Shown here: positions 53,867-63,391 of the stretch, one piece after another | Layout: each line of letters begins with the position of its first letter | Position numbering within the stretch: the stretch's first letter is position 1 | Origin: Methanolobus zinderi | GTDB taxonomy: Archaea > Halobacteriota > Methanosarcinia > Methanosarcinales > Methanosarcinaceae | Assembly (NCBI RefSeq): GCF_013388255.1 | Contig: NZ_CP058215.1 | Coordinates: 124,001-188,000, forward strand | DNA: 64,000 nt | Direction: 5' to 3' | Made by a program: the position numbers and the translations under genes | The notes under the pieces: model-generated | Databases searched by the model: none | The model's input: the letters and a program-made list of their open reading frames with translations, nothing else | What the model was told of the DNA's origin: nothing

Positions 53867-55354
53867 TTATGCGCCCTTGAATGCCTTGTCGGCCTTCTCC
53901 ACGACTGCCTTCATATCCTTAAGAAGGTCAGCATCTATTGGCTCTACTTCGTGGTTCTTCATGATGTCAACCACTTTCTCGTGGGCAACAGTTGCAAGGT
54001 CCTTTGAACCTGCCATTTCCCAGTCTCCGTACATCATACGGTCAATGATTGCCGGGCTTGAAGGCAGATCAATGTTCTCTCTGGTTGTCTTGTGTGCAAG
54101 GAAGTTCTTTCCGATACCTACCTGGTCTATCGCGTCAACTGCCATAGTCTCTTCACTTACCGGAATTCCCTGCATTGCCTTCTTTGTCATTGAGATCATA
54201 TCATTGTCAAAGACGAGCTGTTCGAGTGAGAATGTCATACCGAGCTCAAGCATACCTGCACCGTACAGGGTGTTTGCACCTGCGAAGGCGGGAAGAATTG
54301 TTGTCATTGTCTTCTCATGACCAGCCTGGCCATCAGGTATCTTGGCATCTGCCTACGAACCAGCCACAAATGTTGGCAAACCGTAGTACTGCCCGAGCTT
54401 TGCTACGGCGGCACTGATAAGACCGAGTTCAGGGGAACCTACTGGTGCTGTACCCTTCTTCAGGTCGAATGTTGTGGTTGAGCTTCCGTACCATACCGGT
54501 GCACCTGGCTGTACCAGCTGTGCGAGTACGATACCTGCAAGAACCTCTGCATTGTGTGTAACAAGTGTACCTGCAAGATGAACCGGTGATGATCCGCCGG
54601 CCATTGCCATACTGAGTACGTTGACCGGAGTTCCGAATCTTGCACCCTTTATAATAACCTGACATGCGTTGTCACCAAGCTCGAGCGGGCTTGTAGGACA
54701 GAGCAGTGTTGAGAAAATAGGCTTCTTGCGTGCTTCCTCATCATCGCCACCGAAGTATGCTACAGCGAGATCCTGATAATATCCTACGTTCTCGCCTACA
54801 GGGTCGATGTGGTGGAAGTGCTTTGTTGTGTTCATCAATGGTGTCAGTGTCTCGTGGACATCCTGTGCACCCTTACCTGCCCAGTCCCTTGCGGAAACTG
54901 CAAGTGAGTAATAGTTGATGTTGTCAGCCCAGTCACAGATCTTTGCTGTGTCTGCGAGGTCCTTCTCTGTTGAGTCAACAGTTGTGAATTTTCCTGGTCC
55001 CTCATAGTTGCACATCTTCACACCGGTACCGAAGCAGGTCCAGTGTACCTTTCCTTTGTGTTCCTGTTTGACATTCTTGCTCTTGTCACGGCCCCAAAGT
55101 ACGAACTTTGAAGGGCAGTCCCTGAGAGCTCTGTTTACAACATATTCAGGGATTCTGACCACGTGTGTCTTCTCGTCAACTAAACAACCGCCCTCTTTGA
55201 AGATGGCTCTTGCTTCAGCGTCTGAGACCTGAATACCAGTTTTCACAAAAACATCCATTGTAGCGTAGTGAAGCGCTCTGAGATCATCTTCAGAGAAAAG
55301 CTCCAGCTTGACGCCATCCAATGGCATTCTACCTGGATAATATTGTTTTACCAT
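53867..55354 (-). CDS. mttB: Trimethylamine methyltransferase MttB (pyrrolysine at codon 334)
   Basis: A 495-residue protein with one in-frame UAG at 54353-54355, codon 334, matching length and pyrrolysine position of M. barkeri MttB. Reading continues after UAG as [17 protein letters not shown], the MttB sequence around the active site (VAGS precedes). MttB demethylates trimethylamine to dimethylamine, methylating MttC. GGAGGTTAAGAA precedes the ATG. A 640-nt region upstream carries a candidate promoter at 55490-55509. Confidence 0.95.
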
Positions 55355-55997
55355 TTCTTAACCTCCAATTTTGCAAGTTTAAATTCATCTAAACATTGCG
55401 ACAATATCGGGAGAGTCAGATATGCTTTGCAGCATTTTTTCTCCTTAGAAAAGAGGAGGATATTACCCCTATATAAATATTGCTGGAATATCTGGTATAT
55501 ATATTTTGCCATTGGGGATGGTATTGTTTTACTATATAAACCTATCTAGTACTCAATTATTGTACAAATTTATATGGCGCAGCATGGCGTTATTTGCCAA
55601 TAATATAACTTAGAAAGACACTATTATTAATAGAGTAGTAAACTGATATATATAATTTGCTGCCATCCGGGCGAACTCTACATATATTTAAAAGTTGCGG
55701 ACAAAGCCAATATGAATTTTCAAAATGAACAACTACAGATACAGTAGTAAGTATATGCAGTATGGTAGAAAATAGTATTCCCTGTACAGATTAATCTATA
55801 CTGATATTACGATATAGATTTCGAAAAATGTCTGTGATAATATTTTGATTGAAAATAACAAATTAACGCTATTTTAAACAAAAAAAGTAAAACAGAAAAT
55901 AAAAACAACGTTTAAATATAATAAGTTATGGAAAAATATAAATAGTAGATAATATCTGTCCAATTAAATGAACAAATCGAAGTGAATAAACACAAAA
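55355..55997. other. 643-nt AT-rich region upstream of mttB
   Basis: No ORF or RNA gene recognised. Minus-strand GCAAAATATATATACCAGAT (55490-55509) is a likely mttB promoter with a leader of about 110 nt. On the plus strand GAAAAATATAAATAGTAGAT (55931-55950) closely matches the element at 44799-44818 and would send transcripts antisense into the 3' end of the PAS/GAF gene. Confidence 0.55.
55490..55509 (-). promoter_or_regulatory. mttB promoter (BRE/TATA)
   Basis: GCAAAATATATATACCAGAT on the minus strand; A-rich BRE followed by a TATA box and ACCAGAT, about 136-155 nt before the ATG. The ACCAGAT part recurs at 63286-63305. Confidence 0.5.
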
Positions 55998-58571
55998 TCA
56001 TGAACTTAGAGGATAGCCGTCTACTCTTTCCTCTACATTATTATCCTGATCCTCAAATCCCGGATCCCGTATAAGAGAAGCCGTAGCGATCAGAACTTCC
56101 TGTCCTCCCCAGTCACCAATTGTGAATTTGGTCTTCACAGGCACGAATATTCCTTCCTTGCTTACCAGAGGTATTTCACAGGAGCGGGCTTTTCCTTCCA
56201 TTATTTCATCGAGATTTGAGAGTACATCGTCTTCCCAGCCCCCTGGATACAGAATCAGGAAATCCTTCATGTAGAGGTCACTGCTACTGTAGTTGAGATG
56301 CTTACGGAGAGACTCGTTGGTGTGCAGGATCTTACCCTCCAGGTCCACTATGAAGACAAATTCATCAAGTGCATCAAGGAGCGAGCGGAGATGATTCTTG
56401 CTTTTGAGAATACCTGAATCCTTTTTAGCACGGGAGATTATTATTCCGATCTGGTTTGCAATCGTCTCAATGAGGTTCCTTGAATTAGCAGGTATCTCCA
56501 GTTTTTTATGAGAACCAAGTACCATAGCCGCAACCATCTCGTCATTGAACCTGACTGGTATAAAGCCCATGGCCTGAAGATCATCAGAACCCGGGTCAGC
56601 TCCGGGGAGCATGGGTTTTATTTCCGAGAAATATTTGTAGATCGGATAACCTGTCATGAACAGCCGGGCCAGGAGCGTATTGGATGAAAAACTGGACAGC
56701 TTTTCAACAAAATCTCCGGAGAGACCACGTGATGCCACCAGATTGAACTCACCGCTTTTTTCATCCACCAGGTAGATCATTCCAGAATCTATGGTCTTTG
56801 TTTCAAGCGTGAAATCAAGCAGCTTTTCAAATGTTTCGTCCAGATCATTTGTGGTACCAAGAACATTATCAAGATCACATTCGATGTGCATGAAACTGTT
56901 TGCCTGCTTACGTTCAGTTATGTCCACAATTATACCCTGCAGGTAATCCATTTCGCCCTTTGAGTTGTAATGCACAAGTGTCCTTTCATCGACCCATCTG
57001 ACCTGACCCGATTTTGTAAGTATCCTGTATTCCTGACTGAAATCCGAGAAACCATCCCGGGCAACACGGTTCATTCCCTGGCGGACTCTTTCAAGGTCAG
57101 AAGGATGGATTATATCACCGTAGATAAGCTTCCCTGAAATGAAATCATCCACCTCGTAACCGAACTGAGAGATATTCTCGGATACGAATTCCACAGGCCA
57201 GTCCTTTTCAGGTCTCCACAGGAAAACTACCGCAGGACTGGAGGTCATTACCGATTCAAGTACACGGCGCATCTTCAGAGCTTCCACAAGTACATCGTTT
57301 GTATGCTTGTACTGTATAAGCTTCCACATGCCCTCCATGAGCAGGGTGATCTGCCTTATATCGGATTCGTCATAATCCGTTTCCTTGTTAGCAACACTGA
57401 CAACCGCAACCACCTGTTCCTTTTCAAAGACGGGGATAGTTGCATGACGGGTCAGGACCAGATCATATCTGGAAGAGATATCATCATCAAAATCAGAGGC
57501 ATAATGTTTGTTGACAATAACCGGCTTACGCTCTCTTATAGCCTCGCCCCAGAAACCATTGGAGCGTATCGGATGAACGAAAGGCTCGTCAGTATCAGTA
57601 GAGACCTTAAGATCATCAAGAGCCCACTGGTACATCTCGAGTACATTATCTTCTTCATTGAGGAATTCAAGATAACCTATCTGGCTGCCTGTAAGCTCAA
57701 CAGCCTTTTGTATCGTGTATTCGGCTATCTCATACATGGGTGCATTCTGCATCTGATACAGTTCTAGCAGGGCCTCCAGACGCATTTCATTAAGGCGGAT
57801 AAGCTTTTCCGCATTCTTGCGCTCAGCCATATCCTCAATGATGCCTATGCCACCGATTAGTGTACCTTCCTCATCCATTATCGGAGTAAAGCTCGCCTTG
57901 GCAGAAACCGGTTTTCCGCTGATAACAGACAGATGCTCGCCTTCATAATGTCCGGGATTTCCAAGGAAAACCTGTTCCACCGAATCCCTGAGTTTTCCTT
58001 CCGAAAGTGATGCGAGGATATTGAAACCGATTATCTTGTTTACAGGGGCTTTGAGTAGCTTTGCACAGCTCTCGTTGCAGTGTGTGATCACACTGTTCTC
58101 ATCAAAGTAGAGTAAACCCACAGGCGATTTTTCAAATATTGTCTGATATTTCTTTCCGGTTTCAAGCAGAGCCCTTTCGGTCTTCTCAAGCTCTGTGTTA
58201 TCTATTATGATACCCTGGAAATGAGTTATATCGCCTTTTTCATCGCGTTTTATGAAAGATCTCTCAGTGACCCATCTGACCTCACCGGCTTTTGTCAGCA
58301 CCCTGTAGTTGAGCGTGAAAAATGTCGAGTTCTTCTTTCCGGAGTGCTTATCAACTTCCATATGTATACGGTCAAGATCGTCCGGATGAACAATATCCCC
58401 GTAGAGTAACCTGCCTGAAAGGAAGTCATCGGGTGAATATCCGAGCTGAGAAATACTTCCTGAAACGGACTCAACAGGCCATTCGCCTTCTGCTCTCCAT
58501 AAAAATGAGATCACAGGGCTACTATTATAAACAGCTTCAAGTTTTTTCTCTATAGATAACGGGTCGGACAT
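55998..58571 (-). CDS. Orphan PAS/GAF sensor protein without transmitter domain
   Basis: An 857-residue cytoplasmic protein built only of sensory domains. PAS 1 (about 12-130, with SNTELEK-like end FQGIIIDNTELEK), PAS 2 (138-255), GAF 1 (265-425), PAS 3 (435-560, nearly a copy of PAS 1: GYxxDDFxSGxLxYGDIxHPxDLxR), GAF 2 (570-735) and PAS 4 (745-840). No H-box, HATPase, receiver, GGDEF or DNA-binding domain is seen, and there are no membrane segments. It lies between mttB and pylT, so sensing related to methylamine use is plausible. A related kinase could be acted on in trans. Confidence 0.8.
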   Translation of the reverse strand: MSDPLSIEKKLEAVYNSSPVISFLWRAEGEWPVESVSGSISQLGYSPDDFLSGRLLYGDIVHPDDLDRIHMEVDKHSGKKNSTFFTLNYRVLTKAGEVRWVTERSFIKRDEKGDITHFQGIIIDNTELEKTERALLETGKKYQTIFEKSPVGLLYFDENSVITHCNESCAKLLKAPVNKIIGFNILASLSEGKLRDSVEQVFLGNPGHYEGEHLSVISGKPVSAKASFTPIMDEEGTLIGGIGIIEDMAERKNAEKLIRLNEMRLEALLELYQMQNAPMYEIAEYTIQKAVELTGSQIGYLEFLNEEDNVLEMYQWALDDLKVSTDTDEPFVHPIRSNGFWGEAIRERKPVIVNKHYASDFDDDISSRYDLVLTRHATIPVFEKEQVVAVVSVANKETDYDESDIRQITLLMEGMWKLIQYKHTNDVLVEALKMRRVLESVMTSSPAVVFLWRPEKDWPVEFVSENISQFGYEVDDFISGKLIYGDIIHPSDLERVRQGMNRVARDGFSDFSQEYRILTKSGQVRWVDERTLVHYNSKGEMDYLQGIIVDITERKQANSFMHIECDLDNVLGTTNDLDETFEKLLDFTLETKTIDSGMIYLVDEKSGEFNLVASRGLSGDFVEKLSSFSSNTLLARLFMTGYPIYKYFSEIKPMLPGADPGSDDLQAMGFIPVRFNDEMVAAMVLGSHKKLEIPANSRNLIETIANQIGIIISRAKKDSGILKSKNHLRSLLDALDEFVFIVDLEGKILHTNESLRKHLNYSSSDLYMKDFLILYPGGWEDDVLSNLDEIMEGKARSCEIPLVSKEGIFVPVKTKFTIGDWGGQEVLIATASLIRDPGFEDQDNNVEERVDGYPLSS

Positions 58572-58839
58572 AATTCTTACCAGAGACTTTATTTCAGAGC
58601 ATTCAGAGGGAGTTGTGGTTAGTTCTACGATAATGCCTTATAGAGTTTAAAAATGTTGCCAGACATACATGATACATATATTTTGTGTCCGGTACATTAT
58701 ATTACATTTAATGTAAAGTAATTTACTTGAACTCAGTTCATGCAAATTGACTGTGGAGCTTATATAAGTGTTGGATGCTAAAAACATAAAAGAAGGTTTT
58801 ATCATCATGTGCCAGGCACACAATGATACACGGCTAAAA
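58572..58839. other. Region between pylT and the PAS/GAF gene
   Basis: Contains the pylT terminator hairpin (58801-58827) and the promoter of the PAS/GAF gene. pylS, which follows pylT in Methanosarcina, is absent. No other element recognised. Confidence 0.5.
58801..58827 (-). terminator. pylT terminator hairpin
   Basis: GTGCC/GGCAC forms the core and ATCAT/ATGAT an outer stem; on the minus strand the hairpin is followed by AAAACCTTCTTTTATGTTTTT. It ends 13 nt past the encoded CCA of pylT. Confidence 0.6.
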
Positions 58840-58911
58840 TGGCGGAAACCCCGGGAATTTAACCCGGCTGAACGGATTTAGAGTCCATTCGATCAACATG
58901 ATCTGATTTCC
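58840..58911 (-). tRNA. pylT: tRNA-Pyl, anticodon CUA (amber suppressor)
   Basis: 72 nt including an encoded CCA. It starts GGAAATCAGATC and ends GGTTTCCGCCA. Acceptor stem GGAAATC/GGTTTCC pairs with one U-G; the D arm is minimal (GATC stem, 5-nt loop ATGTT); the anticodon stem has six pairs (AATGGA/TCCGTT) around loop CTCTAAA with anticodon CTA; the variable loop has only three bases; the T arm is CCGGG-TTAAATT-CCCGG. A single nucleotide between acceptor and D stem, the small D loop and the short variable loop are the known hallmarks of tRNA-Pyl. Confidence 0.97.
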
Positions 58912-58945
58912 ACATAGAGTATTCGTCAAAATAAAGTATGAAAAA

Positions 58946-58964
58946 ATGATATTTATAATTTTCC
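58946..58964 (-). promoter_or_regulatory. pylT promoter (TATA)
   Basis: AAAATTATAAATATCA on the minus strand, about 35-50 nt upstream of the mature tRNA 5' end at 58911. It gives a short 5' leader before processing. Confidence 0.5.
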
Positions 58965-59006
58965 CTGTTGATATCTGATTCAAAACATGTGAGATACCGG
59001 AAGGAT

Positions 59007-60926
59007 TCAGGCTTTAGGTACACCCACACCCATGAAGGTCAGCTTTGTCTCTACAGGAACCCCGGCATCCTCATCCATGGTTATATCCTCTCTTTTAACA
59101 TCGATCTCGATATCATCATATTCCAGCCCTGAGTCCACCATATAGTCGAGGACCAGTTTGTTGCCCAGCTCCATTGCATATTTCATAGCTTCCTGATGGT
59201 TTCCGAATTTCTTTCTGCCATCCTGGGAAAACACCAGAATCGATCGCTGGGATTTTTCATAAAAGGACCTTATCAGTATTTCAAATCTCTTGACACCCTT
59301 ACCCACAAGTGCTCCCACGGCATTTCCGACTGCGGAATATTCGGGAACAATAATCTCTGCATCGATCAGCTCCCCGAGCTCTTCAACGTAAGCCTTGACC
59401 GGACCTCCAAGCAAAACAACCGGCACGTTCACCTTGAACTGGGAGAAATAATCGCCCCTGAGAATCTTCTCGATCTCTGCCTTTTCCACACCATGGAACA
59501 TGAAACCCATAAGACTCAGAGCCATATTGATCGCAACTTCCTTTTTGATCTCCCTGCAGAGTTCATACTCGTCCATTGGTGTCAGTCTTGCAAGCAGTTT
59601 TGCTCCGACCATGGAAGCCTCAACATCCCAGCCGGTATATTCACCAAGCACATGAAGTGCGTCCGTAGGGGTGAAACCTATGGCCTGAACAAGTCTTTTC
59701 TGTATCAGACTGTCAATACGATCGGGAGATACAGGCTTTCCGAGTTTCCAGAAAATATCATTGACTGATACCGGCTCATTACCTATTATCTCGAAGATGT
59801 CCTTATCATATCCACTAAGACCTGCACTCTGTTTGCCAGTCCTGACAAAGAATTTTGTAGGCTGGATGTTCTCACCGAGCTGAACCCTGGAAGGAGTCCT
59901 GCCAGACCTGAGCAAATCAATAAAGCCCGGGTATCTCACAGCCGCAAGACAGAGAGGGATTACCCTCCTGGGACCGATATTAACCTCCCGGTTCTTGATC
60001 CAGACATGACTGTCCCCACCCATGGCCGAAGTTTCCATACGTATGGCCTTGACCTTTGTATGCCAGCCCCCGACCACGGCACCTGTATCTACCAGTTCCG
60101 GAAAACCAGAATCGATCAGTGACACATCGGTACTTGTTCCTCCGACATCAATGACACTGCAGGTATCATCTCCTGCCAGGAAAGAAGCACCCATAAGACT
60201 TGCAGCCGGCCCGGAAAATATGGACTCTATTGGTTTTGCCATGGCCTCCTCTATACCGATCACAGAACCATCACATTTTAGCATCATAAGCTTTGCATCG
60301 ATGCCTCTTTTACTGATATCGGAGCGGATAGAATCAATAAAGTGACTTGCTATTGGGAGTAGCTGGGCATTCAGATAGGCGGTAACTCCACGTTCATACG
60401 CACCCAGGTCCTGGGAGAGCTCATGTCCGCAGACCACAGGCAGACCTGTAAGCTCGCTTATGAGCTCCTTCACTTTAATCTCATGAGCCGGATTTCTGAC
60501 ACTGAAATAGGAAGAGACTGCAAAGGCAGATACCCTGTCTTTGACCTTCAGAATATAATCCTTTACAGCTTCAGTGTCGAGCCTTTCATCCTCAGTTCCA
60601 TCGAGATTGTGACCACCCTCAACGACTACAAACTCCCTGATAGGAGTGCTTGCATGCAAGGTGTGTTTTCCCACAAGGATCAATCCCACAGGATATCCCG
60701 TTTGCTCGAGTATGGTATTGGTTGCAAGGGTCGTGGAAACAGAGACAAGTTCCACTTCCCTGAGATATTTTCCATCAAGACCGTCTATTGCATTCTCAAT
60801 ACCCTGCAAAAGATCAGGATATGTTGTCAGGGCCTTATTGGCATCAATTATCTTCCTGTCCGAACTCCGGACTATTACCGCATCGGTATACGTTCCACCT
60901 GCATCTATTCCCAGACTGTATTGCAT
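59007..60926 (-). CDS. Hydantoinase A/oxoprolinase-like ASKHA protein, paralog 2
   Basis: A 639-residue protein of the HyuA family. N-terminal ATPase loop SLGIDAGGTYTDAVIVR, the STTLATN segment, VIDVGGTSTDVSLI (second phosphate loop), and AVGNAVGALVGKG near the C-terminus are the family marks. HyuA enzymes normally need a HyuB partner to open cyclic amides; none is adjacent. It is 24 nt downstream of its paralogue in one operon. Start ATG 60926 (MQYSLGI) follows AAGGTGTGG. A role beyond hydantoin hydrolysis is likely in this setting. Confidence 0.82.
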   Translation of the reverse strand: MQYSLGIDAGGTYTDAVIVRSSDRKIIDANKALTTYPDLLQGIENAIDGLDGKYLREVELVSVSTTLATNTILEQTGYPVGLILVGKHTLHASTPIREFVVVEGGHNLDGTEDERLDTEAVKDYILKVKDRVSAFAVSSYFSVRNPAHEIKVKELISELTGLPVVCGHELSQDLGAYERGVTAYLNAQLLPIASHFIDSIRSDISKRGIDAKLMMLKCDGSVIGIEEAMAKPIESIFSGPAASLMGASFLAGDDTCSVIDVGGTSTDVSLIDSGFPELVDTGAVVGGWHTKVKAIRMETSAMGGDSHVWIKNREVNIGPRRVIPLCLAAVRYPGFIDLLRSGRTPSRVQLGENIQPTKFFVRTGKQSAGLSGYDKDIFEIIGNEPVSVNDIFWKLGKPVSPDRIDSLIQKRLVQAIGFTPTDALHVLGEYTGWDVEASMVGAKLLARLTPMDEYELCREIKKEVAINMALSLMGFMFHGVEKAEIEKILRGDYFSQFKVNVPVVLLGGPVKAYVEELGELIDAEIIVPEYSAVGNAVGALVGKGVKRFEILIRSFYEKSQRSILVFSQDGRKKFGNHQEAMKYAMELGNKLVLDYMVDSGLEYDDIEIDVKREDITMDEDAGVPVETKLTFMGVGVPKA

Positions 60927-60950
60927 CTCTGTCCACACCTTTGATTTAAG

Positions 60951-62879
60951 TTACCTTGCTTCTCCTATTCCCAGAAAGACAAGCCTTGTTTCCACGGGAA
61001 TGCCCACATCATGTACAAGAATGTCCTTTTTGTTGATATCTATCTTCACTTCGTTTTCATCAAGCCCGGAGTCGGCCATGTATCCCAGTATCAACTCTGT
61101 TCCTGTCCTTTCTCCGAAAATGAGGGCTTCATGATAATCAGAAAATTCCTTTCTTCCACCTGGATAAAAAACAATGAATGACTTTGCACGCAGATTATAC
61201 TTGGATTCACTGAAGTTTGATCTTATCAGGATCTCCAGTCTGCTGACACCTTTACCCGCCACAGCTCCCACGGCATTCCCGACACTTGCATTCTCAGGAA
61301 CTATTATCTCGGCATCGATTATTCTGTTCAGCTCATCGAGATATGCAGGAACCGGTCCTCCTAAGAGCACAACCGGGACATCGATCCTGAACCTTGCAAA
61401 GCTCTCACTTTCCAGAACCTTATAGATCTCGTTCCTGTCAACTTTTTCAAGAAGGAAGGATACAAGATTCAATGCCATGTTCCTGGCAACTCTTTTTTTA
61501 ACCTGTCTGCAAAACTCCAGCTCATCGGTACCTGCCAGGGCAGCCAGTGTTGAAGCGGCTGTTTTTGATGCTTCGGAGTTCCACTGATCATAATCTCCCA
61601 GCACATGCAGGGCGTCAGTGGGCGTGAAACCGATTGCTTTGATCAGCCTTTTTCTGATAAGAGTATCAAGCGCCCCCGGACTTGGGAGATGGTTCCTGTC
61701 CCAGTATATTTCAGTAACCGCAAGAGGCCTGTCTTTAATTCTCTCAAGCAGTTCTTTTTCAGCAGAGCTGAGTTCCAAAGGGGCTTTGCCGGTCCTGACA
61801 AAGAACTTGGTAAGCTGTATGTTCTCACCATACTGGTTTCTCTGGATCGTCTGGCCTTTTTTTACTTTTTCAATGATCTCCGGATAGATGTCTGCCGCCA
61901 GGCACAGTGGTATTACCTTTTTCGGGCCTATGTTCGTTACATGGTTCTTGACCCATACATGACTGTCTCCACCCATGGCCGAGGTCTCCATATGAATAGC
62001 CCTGACTTTTGTGTGCCATCCCCCTACAATAGCCCCTGAATCCGAAAGTTTAGGAAGACCCTCATACATAAGGGAAACATCGGTGCTGGTCCCTCCTACA
62101 TCTATAACCGCACAGGTATCACTTCCTGAAAGGAAAGATGCGCCCACAAGGCTTGCCGCCGGACCTGAAAAAACAGACTCAATGGGCTTTTTAAGAGCTT
62201 CACCGATGCCCACCATGGAACCGTCACATTTGAGCATCATGATATTCATGTCTGGATTTCTGCGGTGAAGTTCGCCCTGTACAGCATCCATAAAATCCCT
62301 TGTAACAGGTATTAGGCGTGCGTTCAGATAAGCTGTCACACCGCGCTCGTATGCACCAAGGTCCTGGGAGAGTTCATGGCCGCATACCACAGGCAGGCCT
62401 GTAAGCTCGGTTATAAGGTCCTTGATTGTAAGTTCATGATCAGGATTTCTCACGCTGAAATAGGAAGAGACTGCAAACGCTGATACTTTATCCATGAGCC
62501 TGTTCACAAAAGCTTTTACTGATTCGATGTCCAGAGGGCACACTTCATTGCCTGAGCTGTCATGACCGCCCTTCACAGAGATAAAATTCTCTATACCGGA
62601 CCTGTTGTGTATCTCGGTTTCATTTACGAGTATCAGACCTACAGGATATCCCGTATCCTCAAGTACACTGTTGGTTGCAAGGGTGGTCGAAACAGAAGCA
62701 AAAGAAACCTTTTGGAGAATATCCGGATCAATGCCGTCAAGACAGCTCCTGATACCTGTGAGCAGCTCAGGATAAGTTGTAAGAGACTTATTGAGATCGA
62801 CGACCTCCCCATCGCCATCTCTTATTACCACTGCGTCAGTGTAAGTTCCACCGGCATCTATTCCCAGACTGTACCGCAT
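60951..62879 (-). CDS. Hydantoinase A/oxoprolinase-like ASKHA protein, paralog 1
   Basis: A 642-residue HyuA-like protein strongly similar to the following gene (SLGIDAGGTYTDAVVIR, LTTYPELL, CGHELSQDLGAYERGVTAYLNA split across the domain, VIDVGGTSTDVSLM). Long identical stretches between the two indicate a recent tandem duplication. No HyuB gene is nearby. It is upstream of pylT and adjacent to mtbA copy 2, so it belongs to the methylamine island. Corrinoid proteins need ATP-driven reactivation and ASKHA folds occur in such enzymes, but a link is inference. Confidence 0.82.
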   Translation of the reverse strand: MRYSLGIDAGGTYTDAVVIRDGDGEVVDLNKSLTTYPELLTGIRSCLDGIDPDILQKVSFASVSTTLATNSVLEDTGYPVGLILVNETEIHNRSGIENFISVKGGHDSSGNEVCPLDIESVKAFVNRLMDKVSAFAVSSYFSVRNPDHELTIKDLITELTGLPVVCGHELSQDLGAYERGVTAYLNARLIPVTRDFMDAVQGELHRRNPDMNIMMLKCDGSMVGIGEALKKPIESVFSGPAASLVGASFLSGSDTCAVIDVGGTSTDVSLMYEGLPKLSDSGAIVGGWHTKVRAIHMETSAMGGDSHVWVKNHVTNIGPKKVIPLCLAADIYPEIIEKVKKGQTIQRNQYGENIQLTKFFVRTGKAPLELSSAEKELLERIKDRPLAVTEIYWDRNHLPSPGALDTLIRKRLIKAIGFTPTDALHVLGDYDQWNSEASKTAASTLAALAGTDELEFCRQVKKRVARNMALNLVSFLLEKVDRNEIYKVLESESFARFRIDVPVVLLGGPVPAYLDELNRIIDAEIIVPENASVGNAVGAVAGKGVSRLEILIRSNFSESKYNLRAKSFIVFYPGGRKEFSDYHEALIFGERTGTELILGYMADSGLDENEVKIDINKKDILVHDVGIPVETRLVFLGIGEAR

Positions 62880-63391
62880 TGTACATCATTCCCTTCTCTC
62901 AAGCTTAACAGGTACCTGATCTTTGTGAGCAATGCCATATGCGGCAGTTCAAAAGACAGTTAGTGATGATGATATTTTGCAGAAATTCTACTCCTTTGTT
63001 ATGAAACAAAGGAGTTGTGGAGCTGAATTACTGCAGAGATTTTCGTGTAGCCTTAGATGGATATAGACCTTTTAACAAATAATGAAGACTACTTTAACCT
63101 CAATTAATGCTATACGTCCCTACTATTTATATTTTTCCTGCAAGGCAACATTAGCTTGTCTCAAAAAATGACATTTCAGCATATCGTATATGACTACTGA
63201 TTGCGTTTGTCCTACATTTCAGTAATCGTATATACAGAAAATAATTCCAAAAATTATATATAGTGCTATACTTTTTCCTTTAAGAGAAAAGTATAAATAC
63301 CAGATTAGAAGAGGGACTTTTAAGGAGTTAATTAAAAATTTTATCAAAAGAAAACGAATTGCAGGAGCTTTTTTCTAGATTTTGCACTACA
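62880..63391. other. 512-nt intergenic region between mtbA copy 2 and the hydantoinase-like genes
   Basis: No gene seen. On the minus strand GAAAAATATAAATAGTAGGG (63118-63137) is a candidate promoter for the hydantoinase-like operon (about 240-nt leader). On the plus strand GAAAAGTATAAATACCAGAT (63286-63305) would drive RNA antisense to mtbA copy 2. A TATACTTTT/AAAAGTATA hairpin spans 63267-63295. Confidence 0.5.

Noticed and set aside
46831-55354. mtmB, mtbB and mttB appear as two open frames each and could be called frameshifted pseudogenes
   Set aside because: Each is interrupted by a single UAG in the same frame at the exact pyrrolysine position, and pylT is present.
55965-55997. A short peptide gene behind the plus-strand promoter-like element at 55931
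   Set aside because: The only ATG there opens five codons (MNKSK) before a stop.
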